Assembly (NCBI GenBank): GCA_022759285.1
Contig: JAEMPM010000101.1
Span: 1 to 10,194, forward strand
Length of the DNA: 10,194 nt
Direction: 5' to 3'
Origin: Thermocrinis sp.
GTDB taxonomy: Bacteria; Aquificota; Aquificia; Aquificales; Aquificaceae
In this document: positions 1 through 6,476 of the stretch, in pieces
Position numbering within the stretch: the first letter of the stretch is position 1
Layout of the letters: each line of letters starts with the position of its first letter
The notes under the pieces: model-generated
Seen by the model: only the letters and a program-made list of their open reading frames with translations
The model's database searches: none
Told to the model about the DNA's origin: nothing
Translations under genes and position numbers: made by a program

Positions 1-19
1 TCTCCAAGTCCTCCTGCAT
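1..19 (-). CDS. Start of an unidentified gene leaving the window (partial)
   Basis: On the minus strand an ATG at 19-17 opens a frame reading M-Q-E-D-L-E before the window ends. Only six residues are visible, so no product can be named. Support comes from context: a promoter-like pair (TTGAAA and TATATT, 17 bases apart) lies directly upstream with the -10 box only 7 bases from the ATG. There is no Shine-Dalgarno sequence, so the message may be leaderless. The gene would lie downstream of, and on the same strand as, the HU-like gene that ends at 143. A chance ATG is possible. Confidence 0.4.
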
Positions 20-26
20 ACACTTA

Positions 27-55
27 AATATATATCAAATGAGTTTCATTTTCAA
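27..55 (-). promoter_or_regulatory. Sigma-70-like promoter for the gene starting at 19
   Basis: Read on the minus strand, TTGAAA (50-55) and TATATT (27-32) match the -35 and -10 consensus at five of six positions each and are separated by exactly 17 bases. Transcription would be expected to begin about 6-8 bases past the -10 box, essentially at the ATG at 19. The region is AT-rich, so some -10 matches are expected by chance, but the paired match with ideal spacing is good. Confidence 0.5.
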
Positions 56-142
56 TAATAAAAATCCAAATCTTTTTTATCCTAACAAGTGGAATGCCAA
101 AAAGTTTTTGCAAAAGCTAAAAAAGGATAGCAACGTTAAAGG
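56..142. other. Short AT-rich intergenic stretch after the HU-like gene
   Basis: This stretch separates the end of the HU-like gene from the promoter of the next minus-strand gene. It is AT-rich, with several A/T runs and a small inverted repeat (TATCCT at 78-83, AGGATA at 124-129). I see no GC-rich hairpin followed by a T-run on the minus strand, so no convincing intrinsic terminator, and no RNA gene. Confidence 0.5.
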
Positions 143-424
143 TTAAGCCCTCTCATTGAACCTTTCCAATAGCTTTTTTGAAGGTTTAAACCTAACGGTG
201 TATCTCTCTCCTACAAAAAACTCTATCCCATTCCTTGGATTTTTCACAAAGGTACCTTTTAGTTTTTTCAGTTTAAAAACACCAAAGCCTCTCATTTCTA
301 TCCTTTTATCACTCATTAGGATTTCCACTATGCTTTCTAAAATGCACTCCACAAGCTGTTTTGCGCTCGCCCTATCTAAGTTAAACTCCTTTGAAACTTT
401 ATCTATAAGCTGGCTCTTGTTCAT
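143..424 (-). CDS. HU/IHF-family nucleoid DNA-binding protein
   Basis: A 93-residue protein of the usual HU/IHF length. These proteins act as dimers that bend DNA in the nucleoid. What is seen: an N-terminal helical dimerisation part (1-42), the conserved GFGVF turn at 46-50, and the DNA-binding arm with K-N-P-R-N-G at 61-66, where Pro63 would wedge between base pairs. The family consensus there is RNPRTG; the N at position 65 is a mild variation. The last part (V-R-F-K-P-S-K-K-L) matches the family C-terminal helix. HU, IHF-alpha and IHF-beta cannot be told apart safely by eye, so no symbol is given. It is the last gene of the glnE operon, its ATG overlaps the lptA stop by 4 bases, and it has a clear ribosome binding site (AAGGAG, 430-435, spacing 5). 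A nucleoid protein at the end of an LPS operon is unusual. Confidence 0.93.
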   Translation of the reverse strand: MNKSQLIDKVSKEFNLDRASAKQLVECILESIVEILMSDKRIEMRGFGVFKLKKLKGTFVKNPRNGIEFFVGERYTVRFKPSKKLLERFNERA

Positions 425-855
425 TTTTTCTCCTTCTCTTCCACATAAAAGCTTCTGACCTTTTTGTTTTTGCTTATTGCTATAGCCCTTTCTTCCTTTC
501 TGTAGTAGATGATCTCGTCTGCTTCCACAAAGTTGGAACCTTCCTCTACCTTTGCGTTGCTTATAAGTTGTACAATATCCTTTTTGAAGTCATAGAATGC
601 TTTATCTGCCTTTGCGATCCTCTTTCCATCCGTGTAGAAAACTTTACCTTCTGCTTCTGCAGAGTTTGCTTTTTTGTTTTCATCCAAGTAGATTATCACT
701 TTATCGGCGGTAAGTAACTCATTGCCCTTGGTCATTTTAACATTCCCTATGTAAATTATGCTGTTCTTTTCGTAGACCATCCTGTCAGCCTCTGCCAATA
801 TAGGCTGAGAGTAAGCAAAAATAAACAGTACTAGCAGAACAAGTAGGCTTTTCAT
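421..855 (-). CDS. lptA: LptA-like periplasmic LPS transport protein (OstA domain)
   Basis: A 144-residue exported protein. Residues 1-21 form a typical signal peptide: a Lys at position 2, a Leu/Val/Phe core, and a likely cut after the Ala of P-I-L-A. The mature part has the beta-strand repeats of the OstA/LptA fold, including N-V-K-M-T-K-G-N-E-L-L-T-A-D-K-V (residues 38-53) and the later E-A-D-E-I-I-Y-Y strand. In the Lpt pathway LptA forms the periplasmic bridge that carries LPS from LptC at the inner membrane to LptD at the outer membrane. It is shorter than E. coli LptA (about 185 residues), mainly because the C-terminal end is trimmed. It lies directly after lptC with a 4-base overlap, as in proteobacterial kdsC-lptC-lptA clusters, which strengthens the assignment. 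The usual next gene, lptB, is absent here. Confidence 0.85.
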   Translation of the reverse strand: MKSLLVLLVLFIFAYSQPILAEADRMVYEKNSIIYIGNVKMTKGNELLTADKVIIYLDENKKANSAEAEGKVFYTDGKRIAKADKAFYDFKKDIVQLISNAKVEEGSNFVEADEIIYYRKEERAIAISKNKKVRSFYVEEKEKK

Positions 856-1343
856 TGCAGTTTAACCTTAGCTTGATTTATTATAACCCTCATAGGCTTA
901 AATTCTACATACCATCCTACTCCTTCCACCACGTTGCGACCATCTTCAAAGACTGCCTTTCCATTTCCGTAGGCAAACCCCTCCTTTAGCTTTAACTCCG
1001 CCCTGTCTGTTTTAAAAACTCCATCCTTTGTCCGCAAAACCACGTTTCCTTCCACGTAGCCTTCGCCCGTGTCCCTATCTATGGAACCATTCTTTGCGGT
1101 TAAGGTAGTTTCCTCTGATTGGAGCAATATATCTTCCATAAAAATCTTGCTGTCCTCAAGTCTGGCTCTGCTGCCATAAACCCGCCACTCCTCCCCCTTT
1201 CCACCAAAGACTTTAACCTCAACCCCTTTCAAAAGGCTCGCCTCTTTAGTAGGCTTTGAGATCACTTCGTAAGAATTTATCCATCTGCTGCCAAAGTATG
1301 CCATAAAAACCAAAAGCAGGGAAAGAAGCACGATCTTTATCAT
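852..1343 (-). CDS. lptC: LptC-like LPS export protein, inner-membrane anchored
   Basis: A 163-residue protein with one N-terminal membrane segment (about residues 3-19) and no clear signal-peptidase site, followed by a periplasmic beta-strand-rich domain. This is the LptC layout. LptC receives LPS from the LptBFG transporter and passes it to LptA. Features seen include the W-R-V-Y-G-S-R-A-R-L stretch shortly after the anchor, and the later G-Y-V-E-G-N-V-V-L and F-K-T-D-R-A-E-L-K-L strands, typical of the LptC/OstA superfamily. Family identity between LptC proteins is low, so the call leans on order: kdsC upstream and lptA downstream, each joined by a 4-base ATGA overlap. A GAAGGG ribosome binding site lies within the end of kdsC. 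The length is a little below the E. coli protein (191). Confidence 0.82.
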   Translation of the reverse strand: MIKIVLLSLLLVFMAYFGSRWINSYEVISKPTKEASLLKGVEVKVFGGKGEEWRVYGSRARLEDSKIFMEDILLQSEETTLTAKNGSIDRDTGEGYVEGNVVLRTKDGVFKTDRAELKLKEGFAYGNGKAVFEDGRNVVEGVGWYVEFKPMRVIINQAKVKLQ

Positions 1344-1867
1344 AGGTAGCCCTTCAAAAGTTCTTTTAACTCTCCCCTCAAATTTAGCAAAAACTCCGCA
1401 ATTTCCCTGACTGCACCCCTGCCCCCTTCCCTTTTTGATACATAAAGGGCATACCTTTTTACCAAGGGTGGTGCATCCTTCACAGTAGCAGGAAAGCCCA
1501 CCACCTTTAAAACTGGTACATCCAGGTAATCATCTCCCACGTAAGCAACCTCCTCCGCCTTTAGGTTCTTTTCCTTGAGAATTTTCTCCAAAACCTCCAG
1601 CTTATCGTTCCTGCCAGTATGAACCTCTTCAATACCAAGTTCCTCGAGCCTTTTAAGCAGGGCTTTTGAAGAGCGTCCAGAGATAACTCCTACCTCGATG
1701 CCCGACCTTTGCAGTAGTTTTATTCCCAAACCATCCCTAACATCAAAAACCTTTATCTCTTCGCCCATTTCTGTGTAGTATAGCCTTCCATCGGTGAGCA
1801 CACCGTCCACATCCATCAAAAAGAGTTTTATCCTTTTGGCGATCGGTTTTAAGTCTTTTCTTTTCAT
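1340..1867 (-). CDS. kdsC: 3-deoxy-D-manno-octulosonate 8-phosphate phosphatase (KdsC)
   Basis: A 175-residue cytoplasmic HAD-family phosphatase without a cap domain. It hydrolyses KDO 8-phosphate to KDO and phosphate, a step in making the inner core of LPS. HAD motifs are all visible: D-V-D-G-V-L-T-D-G at 19-27 (nucleophile Asp19, acid/base Asp21), S-G-R at 63-65, Lys89 in N-D-K-L, and G-D-D-Y-L-D at 111-116, which holds Mg2+. The C-terminal G-G-R-G-A-V-R-E-I (148-156) is a signature of KdsC tetramers. Length and motifs fit the family closely. It overlaps glnE upstream and lptC downstream by 4 bases each. A GGAGG ribosome binding site lies at 1878-1882, inside the end of glnE, 10 bases from the ATG. 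A link between kdsC and lptC/lptA is common in Gram-negative bacteria. Confidence 0.95.
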   Translation of the reverse strand: MKRKDLKPIAKRIKLFLMDVDGVLTDGRLYYTEMGEEIKVFDVRDGLGIKLLQRSGIEVGVISGRSSKALLKRLEELGIEEVHTGRNDKLEVLEKILKEKNLKAEEVAYVGDDYLDVPVLKVVGFPATVKDAPPLVKRYALYVSKREGGRGAVREIAEFLLNLRGELKELLKGYL

Positions 1868-4650
1868 ACCTCGAAAACCTCCAAGAATATCTCCCGCATT
1901 CTTTTTAGGCTTTCTCTTAGTCTGTCCTCAAAGTCTTCAAAAGACATATTTAGAGAGCTGGCAACCCTCTCTCTGTCTTTTTTGTTAAGCACAGAACCGC
2001 CGTGCTCTTTGGATAGCCTGTGTCTCGTTTCCACCAATCTAAGGAACATGTATATTTCAAAAGCCTCCCTCAAAAGGGAGTGCTTTGGAGCTAAAATCCT
2101 GTAGGCTCTGATCATGGAGGGCTCTCTGAGTTTTTCTCTCAGTATGTAAAGCTGGATTAAAAACTCTCCGTCTATGAGACCACCCTTGCCGAACTTTATA
2201 TCTATCAGCTCTTTGTCTTTTTTTGCATTGCTTTCCAAGGCAAAGCGCATGTCTCTTATCTCCCTGATTTCTTTCTCCGTTATGGGTTTGCTGAAAAGAA
2301 AGTTCTCTATAACCTCCTCAAACTCGTCCCTTAGGGCTGTGTCTCCCACTATGAACCTTGCCCGTGTCCATGCAATCCTCTCCCACGTGCGGGCACTCTT
2401 TTCAAAGTAGTCCCTGTAAAAGTCTATGGATGGCAATAGCTCCCCTTTACTGCCCATAGGTCTCAGTCTAAAGTCCAACTTGTAAAGGTATCCTTCTGAG
2501 GTATGCAGGGTGATGAACTTGATCATCTGCTGGGCTAATTTGATCTCCTCAAAGCTTGGCGATTTTGCCACAAAAACAAGGTCAAGGTCTGAACCTATCG
2601 TTAGCTCTTGACTACCATACTTTCCAAGGGCATAAAGGCATACACCATCCGAAAACTGCCAGAGCTTTTTCATCAAAAAGTCTGCAAGCTCGCTAAGACT
2701 CAGAAAGAACTTTTCAAGCTTTGTGTATCTGTCCTCTTGCTTTACTAAATAAACTAAAGCATTCCGCACTTCCCAAACGGTTTTGAACCTCCTAAATAAA
2801 TTCTCAGGGCTCAAAGGTAGCCTTTCCTTGTATTTTTCAAACTCTTCTTCTAATCTGTTTTGGTCTGGGTAATCCTGATATAAAGTTAGCACATCTTCTA
2901 CCAGGTCTGGATTTCTGCTGATAAGAGTGGAAAGATAAGAGGATAGGGAAAACACCTTGCACAGTCTTTTTCTAAAGTCCTCCCTGGAATTGCTGAGGAT
3001 CACCCTCCTACCTGTTGGGTTAGAAAAGAATTTGTCAAAGTTGTTTAGGGTTTCATCTGGATCCGGCGTGCTTGCCATCATCTTCACCATCTGAGGAAGA
3101 AGTTCGTAGAACTGTTTTCTTTCCTCCGAGGATAGACTTATTCCAAAGCTTCCCTGCACATAGTTCAGGAGTATATTAAAAACCCTTGTAGGGTTTTTAA
3201 AGCCCAAGGAAGCCAAAAGCTCCTTCCCCGACTCTTGGTCTCCCTCCAGAAGGTACGCCATTAGAGGATCCAACTCCTTCTCCTCATGTGCGGGAAGCAT
3301 GTTATAAAACATTTGGCTTATCCTCTTGGTGTATTCTTGAAACCTGCGCTGGAACTCCTCCACATCCATGCCCATGAGCTTGGCTAAGAGAGGTACCTCC
3401 TGTGGGCTAAAGGCGTGATTTTGTGTGCAGTTTTTCATCTGGATCCGGTGCTCTAACTTCCTTAAAAACACATAGGCGGACTCTAAAAATTCCACCTCCT
3501 CCATGGAAAAAACGCCCTTTTGGTGTAATTTCCACAGAGCCCTTATGGTGTTGCTCTCCCTTAGGAAGGGAAACTTTCCTCCAAAGAGCAAAACCATAGC
3601 CTGCACCATAAACTCCACCTCCCTTATGCCACCCTCTCCCGTCTTGACGTTTATCTTATTTAAGAGCCTTTTCTTTGCCTGAGCATTGATCTGAGCCTTT
3701 ATTAGCCTTATCTCCTCCAGTACCCTATAGTCTATGGATTTTCTAAACACAAAGGGCTCTTTTACTTCCTTTTCAAAGGCTCTGTAGAGTTCTGGGTCTC
3801 CTGCACTGTAGCGAGCCCTAAGGAGGGCAAACCTTTCCCATATCCTACCGTAGCTCTCGTAGTAGAGCTCCGCGCTTCTGAGGGACATGGATATGGGCCC
3901 AGATTTACCAAAGGGTCGGAGGTCCAAATCTACCTCGTAGGGCTTTCCCTCTGGTGTGATACTTGTCATAAGGCTTACCACCTTCTGAAATACCTTGCTG
4001 AAAAATTCATTCAGAGTTAGCTTTCCTGCCCTCCCCTTATCGGAGGAGTGTATGAACATTATGTCTATATCTGAGTAATAATTGAGCTCGTAACTTCCGA
4101 GCTTTCCAAGCCCCACTATGCAGGCGGTGGCAGGTTTTTGGTCTTCCTCCAAAGGCTCCCCGTAAAGGTCAATCGCCTCCGAGAGGGACTTTCTGTAGGC
4201 AAGCTCCAAAAGGGCATCCGGAAGTTCCGAGTACTCCCTGAGGATGTCCTCAAGTTTTGCGGTGCCAAGAAACTCTTTCGAAAGGAGTCTCATAAGTTCT
4301 CTATGGCGATAGTAAGCTAACTTTTCCGAAAACTTTTTATCCTCCGAGTGCGGGCTCACCAACTCCTCCAACTCTCGCAAATAATCCTCCTTTCTCTTTG
4401 AAACGTACCAAAGCCCTGGTATAACGTTCTGAAAGTCCGTGGGATGATTGATGAGGAACTTCCTCATACACTCGGAGTGGTCCAAAAGCCTCAACAGGAG
4501 AATAAACCTTCTTTCGTTTAGGTAATCCAAAAGGCTCTTAGGTTCAGGATGCTTTTCAAGGAGCTCCTTGAAGGATTCCTCTGCCTTCTTTGGGTTTGTC
4601 AAATACCTCTCGGCAGAGGAAAACCACTGAGATGGAACCATCCATAACAT
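1864..4650 (-). CDS. glnE: Bifunctional glutamine synthetase adenylyltransferase/adenylyl-removing enzyme
   Basis: A 928-residue cytoplasmic enzyme, close to E. coli GlnE (946). It turns glutamine synthetase off by adding AMP and on by removing it, in response to PII and glutamine. Both nucleotidyltransferase halves are complete. In the N-terminal, AMP-removing half are G-L-G-K-L-G-S (180-186), S-D-I-D-I (193-197), D-L-D-L-R-P (241-246) and G-E-G-G-I-R-E-V-E-F (338-347). In the C-terminal, AMP-adding half are A-L-G-K-Y-G-S (674-680), S-D-L-D-L (687-691), D-F-R-L-R-P (726-731) and G-K-G-G-L-I-D-G-E-F (821-830). The catalytic Asp pairs are intact, so both activities are expected. It heads a five-gene operon with kdsC, lptC, lptA and an HU-like gene, away from any glnA or glnB in this window. 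An in-frame ATG at 4641 is an alternative start three codons in. No Shine-Dalgarno precedes 4650. Confidence 0.96.
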   Translation of the reverse strand: MLWMVPSQWFSSAERYLTNPKKAEESFKELLEKHPEPKSLLDYLNERRFILLLRLLDHSECMRKFLINHPTDFQNVIPGLWYVSKRKEDYLRELEELVSPHSEDKKFSEKLAYYRHRELMRLLSKEFLGTAKLEDILREYSELPDALLELAYRKSLSEAIDLYGEPLEEDQKPATACIVGLGKLGSYELNYYSDIDIMFIHSSDKGRAGKLTLNEFFSKVFQKVVSLMTSITPEGKPYEVDLDLRPFGKSGPISMSLRSAELYYESYGRIWERFALLRARYSAGDPELYRAFEKEVKEPFVFRKSIDYRVLEEIRLIKAQINAQAKKRLLNKINVKTGEGGIREVEFMVQAMVLLFGGKFPFLRESNTIRALWKLHQKGVFSMEEVEFLESAYVFLRKLEHRIQMKNCTQNHAFSPQEVPLLAKLMGMDVEEFQRRFQEYTKRISQMFYNMLPAHEEKELDPLMAYLLEGDQESGKELLASLGFKNPTRVFNILLNYVQGSFGISLSSEERKQFYELLPQMVKMMASTPDPDETLNNFDKFFSNPTGRRVILSNSREDFRKRLCKVFSLSSYLSTLISRNPDLVEDVLTLYQDYPDQNRLEEEFEKYKERLPLSPENLFRRFKTVWEVRNALVYLVKQEDRYTKLEKFFLSLSELADFLMKKLWQFSDGVCLYALGKYGSQELTIGSDLDLVFVAKSPSFEEIKLAQQMIKFITLHTSEGYLYKLDFRLRPMGSKGELLPSIDFYRDYFEKSARTWERIAWTRARFIVGDTALRDEFEEVIENFLFSKPITEKEIREIRDMRFALESNAKKDKELIDIKFGKGGLIDGEFLIQLYILREKLREPSMIRAYRILAPKHSLLREAFEIYMFLRLVETRHRLSKEHGGSVLNKKDRERVASSLNMSFEDFEDRLRESLKRMREIFLEVFEV
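3176..3200. repeat. Perfect inverted repeat, terminator-like, inside glnE
   Basis: Arms TTAAAAACCC (3176-3185) and GGGTTTTTAA (3191-3200) pair perfectly over 10 bases around a 5-base loop (TTGTA). On either strand it reads as an A-run, a short GC core, then a T-run, the shape of a small bidirectional intrinsic terminator. The GC core is only 3 base pairs, so it should be weak, especially at high temperature. It falls at about residues 483-492 of glnE, between the two catalytic halves, and the codons there read as normal protein. It may be chance. Confidence 0.55.
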
Positions 4651-4672
4651 TTTAAAGTTTTTGGCTTATACT
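4644..4672 (+). promoter_or_regulatory. Candidate promoter for the 147-aa gene and hslU
   Basis: TATACT (4667-4672) matches the -10 consensus at five of six positions, and ATAACA (4644-4649), 17 bases upstream, matches the -35 at four of six. The -35 would overlap the glnE start codon region. Transcription would start about 4-5 bases before the GTG at 4684. Only 33 bases separate the two divergent genes, so a promoter must lie here or inside glnE. Confidence 0.35.
4665..4670 (-). promoter_or_regulatory. Candidate -10 box for the glnE operon
   Basis: Read on the minus strand this is TATAAG, five of six matches to the -10 consensus, 14 bases before the glnE ATG. It shares bases with the opposing TATACT box. 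I see no good -35 at the expected distance, so this is a weak call based mainly on the lack of other space. Confidence 0.25.
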
Positions 4673-4683
4673 ATTCTATTAAG

Positions 4684-5127
4684 GTGGAGTTTTTCTTTTT
4701 TCCAGATGTTTATGCAGACAGAGAGCTTGTGGATTACTATATCGTAACCTTTGAGTTGGAAGATCTCTCCTGCATTGAAATTATGGACCTGGATGGAAAG
4801 CCCTACATAAAGGAGGTGTTGAACTGGGATTTGCTCCGCAAAAGTGCAAAACACATAGTCCTCTATGAGCTGGGTGATGAAATAGAGAGATTTTCTGACC
4901 TGGAGGATGCCCTCAGGACCGCTTACCGTTTGGCTTATGAGGAAGCAAGAAGGAGAAGAGCAAAGGAAATAGTGCCCGCCATGGGCGTAGGAAATCCACC
5001 CTTAAGTGTGATAAACAGAGTGTATCCCTTTAGCATTAGCTTGGAGCCCTTTCCCAAGAACTTAGACGCATACCTTGAAAAACTCGTTAGAACCCTTGAT
5101 ACTAGGAAGAAAACTGGAGGCTCTTAA
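4684..5127 (+). CDS. Unknown 147-aa protein in the usual hslV position
   Basis: I do not recognise this family. It starts with GTG; the in-frame stop at 4645 leaves no upstream ATG, and no Shine-Dalgarno precedes it. The N-terminal half looks beta-rich (F-F-F-F-P-D near the start, then Y-I-V-T-F-E-L-E and I-E-I-M-D-L-D strands). A strong charged helix follows at about 70-97 with a run of five Arg (89-93 region), then a G-V-G-N-P-P-L loop at 101-107 and a final helix. There is no signal peptide or membrane segment, so it should be cytoplasmic. Its stop overlaps the hslU ATG by one base (TAATG), so the two are probably translated together. HslV normally sits here, but this protein lacks the Thr-Thr N-terminus and core motifs of HslV. 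A role linked to HslU is inference from position only. Confidence 0.85.
   Translation: MEFFFFPDVYADRELVDYYIVTFELEDLSCIEIMDLDGKPYIKEVLNWDLLRKSAKHIVLYELGDEIERFSDLEDALRTAYRLAYEEARRRRAKEIVPAMGVGNPPLSVINRVYPFSISLEPFPKNLDAYLEKLVRTLDTRKKTGGS
5116..5120 (+). promoter_or_regulatory. Ribosome binding site of hslU
   Basis: GGAGG ends 6 bases before the ATG at 5127, inside the last codons of the upstream gene. It fixes the hslU start and contrasts with the missing Shine-Dalgarno at the first gene of the same operon. Confidence 0.8.
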
Positions 5128-6476
5128 TGGAAGCTAAGGAACTAACTACCATCTTGGAGGAGCTAACTCCGAAAAGGATAGTGGAGGAGCTGAGTAAGTA
5201 TGTGATAGGTCAGGAGGAAGCAAAAAGGGCAGTGGCCATAGCCCTCAGGAACCGTTGGAGGAGACAAAAGCTACCGCCCCATATGAGGGATGAGGTGGCA
5301 CCAAAGAACCTTTTGATGATAGGTCCTACGGGTGTGGGGAAAACAGAGATCGCCCGCAGGCTTGCCCAACTCATAAAGGCACCCTTCATAAAGGTGGAGG
5401 CTACAAAGTACACAGAGGTGGGCTATGTGGGAAGGGATGTGGAATCTATGGTAAGGGAACTGGTGGAGGTTTCCTATCAGATGGTAAAGCAGGAGAAGAT
5501 GCAAGGGGTGAGGGAAAGGGCAAAAAGGAACGCGGAGGAAAGGCTCTTAGATTACTTGACCCCCCAACAGCTCAGTTTTGGGACAGTGGCTCCTCAAACT
5601 ACCGTCAGTCGTTCTTCCCTTAAGGAAAAGCTCCGCAAGGGAGAGTTGGATGATAAGTACGTAGAGATAGAAGTTCAAGAAAAACTACCGCCAATTGTAG
5701 GCATTGCAGGTCCCCCGGGCTTGGAGGAGTTGGAAGACCAGCTTAGAAACCTACTTGGAGGCATGGTATCTTATAGGAAAAAGAGAAAGGTAAAAGTAAA
5801 GGAAGCCCTTCAGATCCTGGAGCAAGAAGAAGCAGAAAAACTCATAGATCAAGAGGAAATAATCGCAGAAGCCATCTTCAGGGCAGAGAACTTTGGGATC
5901 ATATTCATTGATGAGATAGACAAGATCGCCATCAAAACGCCGGGAGTGGGCCCAGGTGTTTCCCGGGAGGGTGTGCAAAGGGACCTCCTACCCATAGTGG
6001 AAGGAACTGTGGTTAGAACCAAGTATGGACCCGTAAAGACAGACCATATACTCTTTATTGCAGCGGGTGCTTTTCACATGTCCAAGCCCTCTGACCTAAT
6101 TCCTGAACTGCAGGGAAGATTCCCCATAAGGGTGGAACTAAAGCCTCTGTCTAAGGAAGACTTTGTGCGCATATTGGTAGAGCCAAAGAACGCCTTGATA
6201 AAGCAGTACACAGAGCTTTTAAAGACGGAAGGCGTGGATCTGGAATTTACCAGTGATGCCATAGAAGAGATCGCAAGTATCGCAGAGGAGATAAACAACC
6301 GTACAGAAAACATAGGCGCAAGAAGACTGTACACTATAATGGAAAAACTCTTGGAGGATATATCCTTCAACGCACCGGATTTGGCTGGACAACGTATAAT
6401 AATAGACAGCAAGTTTGTAAGGGCAAAGCTTTCAAACCTTGTAAAGGACGTGGAGCTTTCAAGGTATATACTGTGA
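5127..6476 (+). CDS. hslU: ATP-dependent protease ATPase subunit HslU (ClpY)
   Basis: A 449-residue AAA+ unfoldase, close to the usual 443-450. HslU hexamers recognise, unfold and feed proteins into the HslV peptidase in the cytoplasm. Seen in order: the N-terminal P-K-R-I-V-E-E-L-S-K-Y-V-I-G-Q element; Walker A G-P-T-G-V-G-K-T (66-73); the pore loop G-Y-V-G (99-102), which grips substrate; the inserted I-domain (about 110-243); Walker B I-I-F-I-D-E-I-D (258-265); the arginine-containing E-L-Q-G-R-F-P-I-R-V-E-L (327-338); sensor-2 G-A-R-R-L (397-401); and the C-terminal L-S-R-Y-I-L (444-449), which inserts into HslV pockets and differs from the common LSRFIL only by Tyr for Phe. All functional sites are intact, so a working HslV partner is expected elsewhere. 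It is joined by short overlaps to the unknown genes on both sides. Confidence 0.97.
   Translation: MEAKELTTILEELTPKRIVEELSKYVIGQEEAKRAVAIALRNRWRRQKLPPHMRDEVAPKNLLMIGPTGVGKTEIARRLAQLIKAPFIKVEATKYTEVGYVGRDVESMVRELVEVSYQMVKQEKMQGVRERAKRNAEERLLDYLTPQQLSFGTVAPQTTVSRSSLKEKLRKGELDDKYVEIEVQEKLPPIVGIAGPPGLEELEDQLRNLLGGMVSYRKKRKVKVKEALQILEQEEAEKLIDQEEIIAEAIFRAENFGIIFIDEIDKIAIKTPGVGPGVSREGVQRDLLPIVEGTVVRTKYGPVKTDHILFIAAGAFHMSKPSDLIPELQGRFPIRVELKPLSKEDFVRILVEPKNALIKQYTELLKTEGVDLEFTSDAIEEIASIAEEINNRTENIGARRLYTIMEKLLEDISFNAPDLAGQRIIIDSKFVRAKLSNLVKDVELSRYIL

Noticed and set aside
78..129. Inverted repeat TATCCT/AGGATA as a terminator for the HU-like gene
   Set aside because: Only six base pairs with a loop of about 40 bases and no T-run directly after the stem on the minus strand.
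156..458. Plus-strand open frame opposite the HU-like gene
   Set aside because: It is a shadow: the minus-strand frame encodes a clear HU/IHF protein, and this frame has Ser/Phe/Leu-rich low-complexity composition with no matching motif.
4684..5127. The gene before hslU as hslV
   Set aside because: It lacks the N-terminal catalytic Thr-Thr and the conserved core of HslV, and it is too short (147 against about 175 residues).
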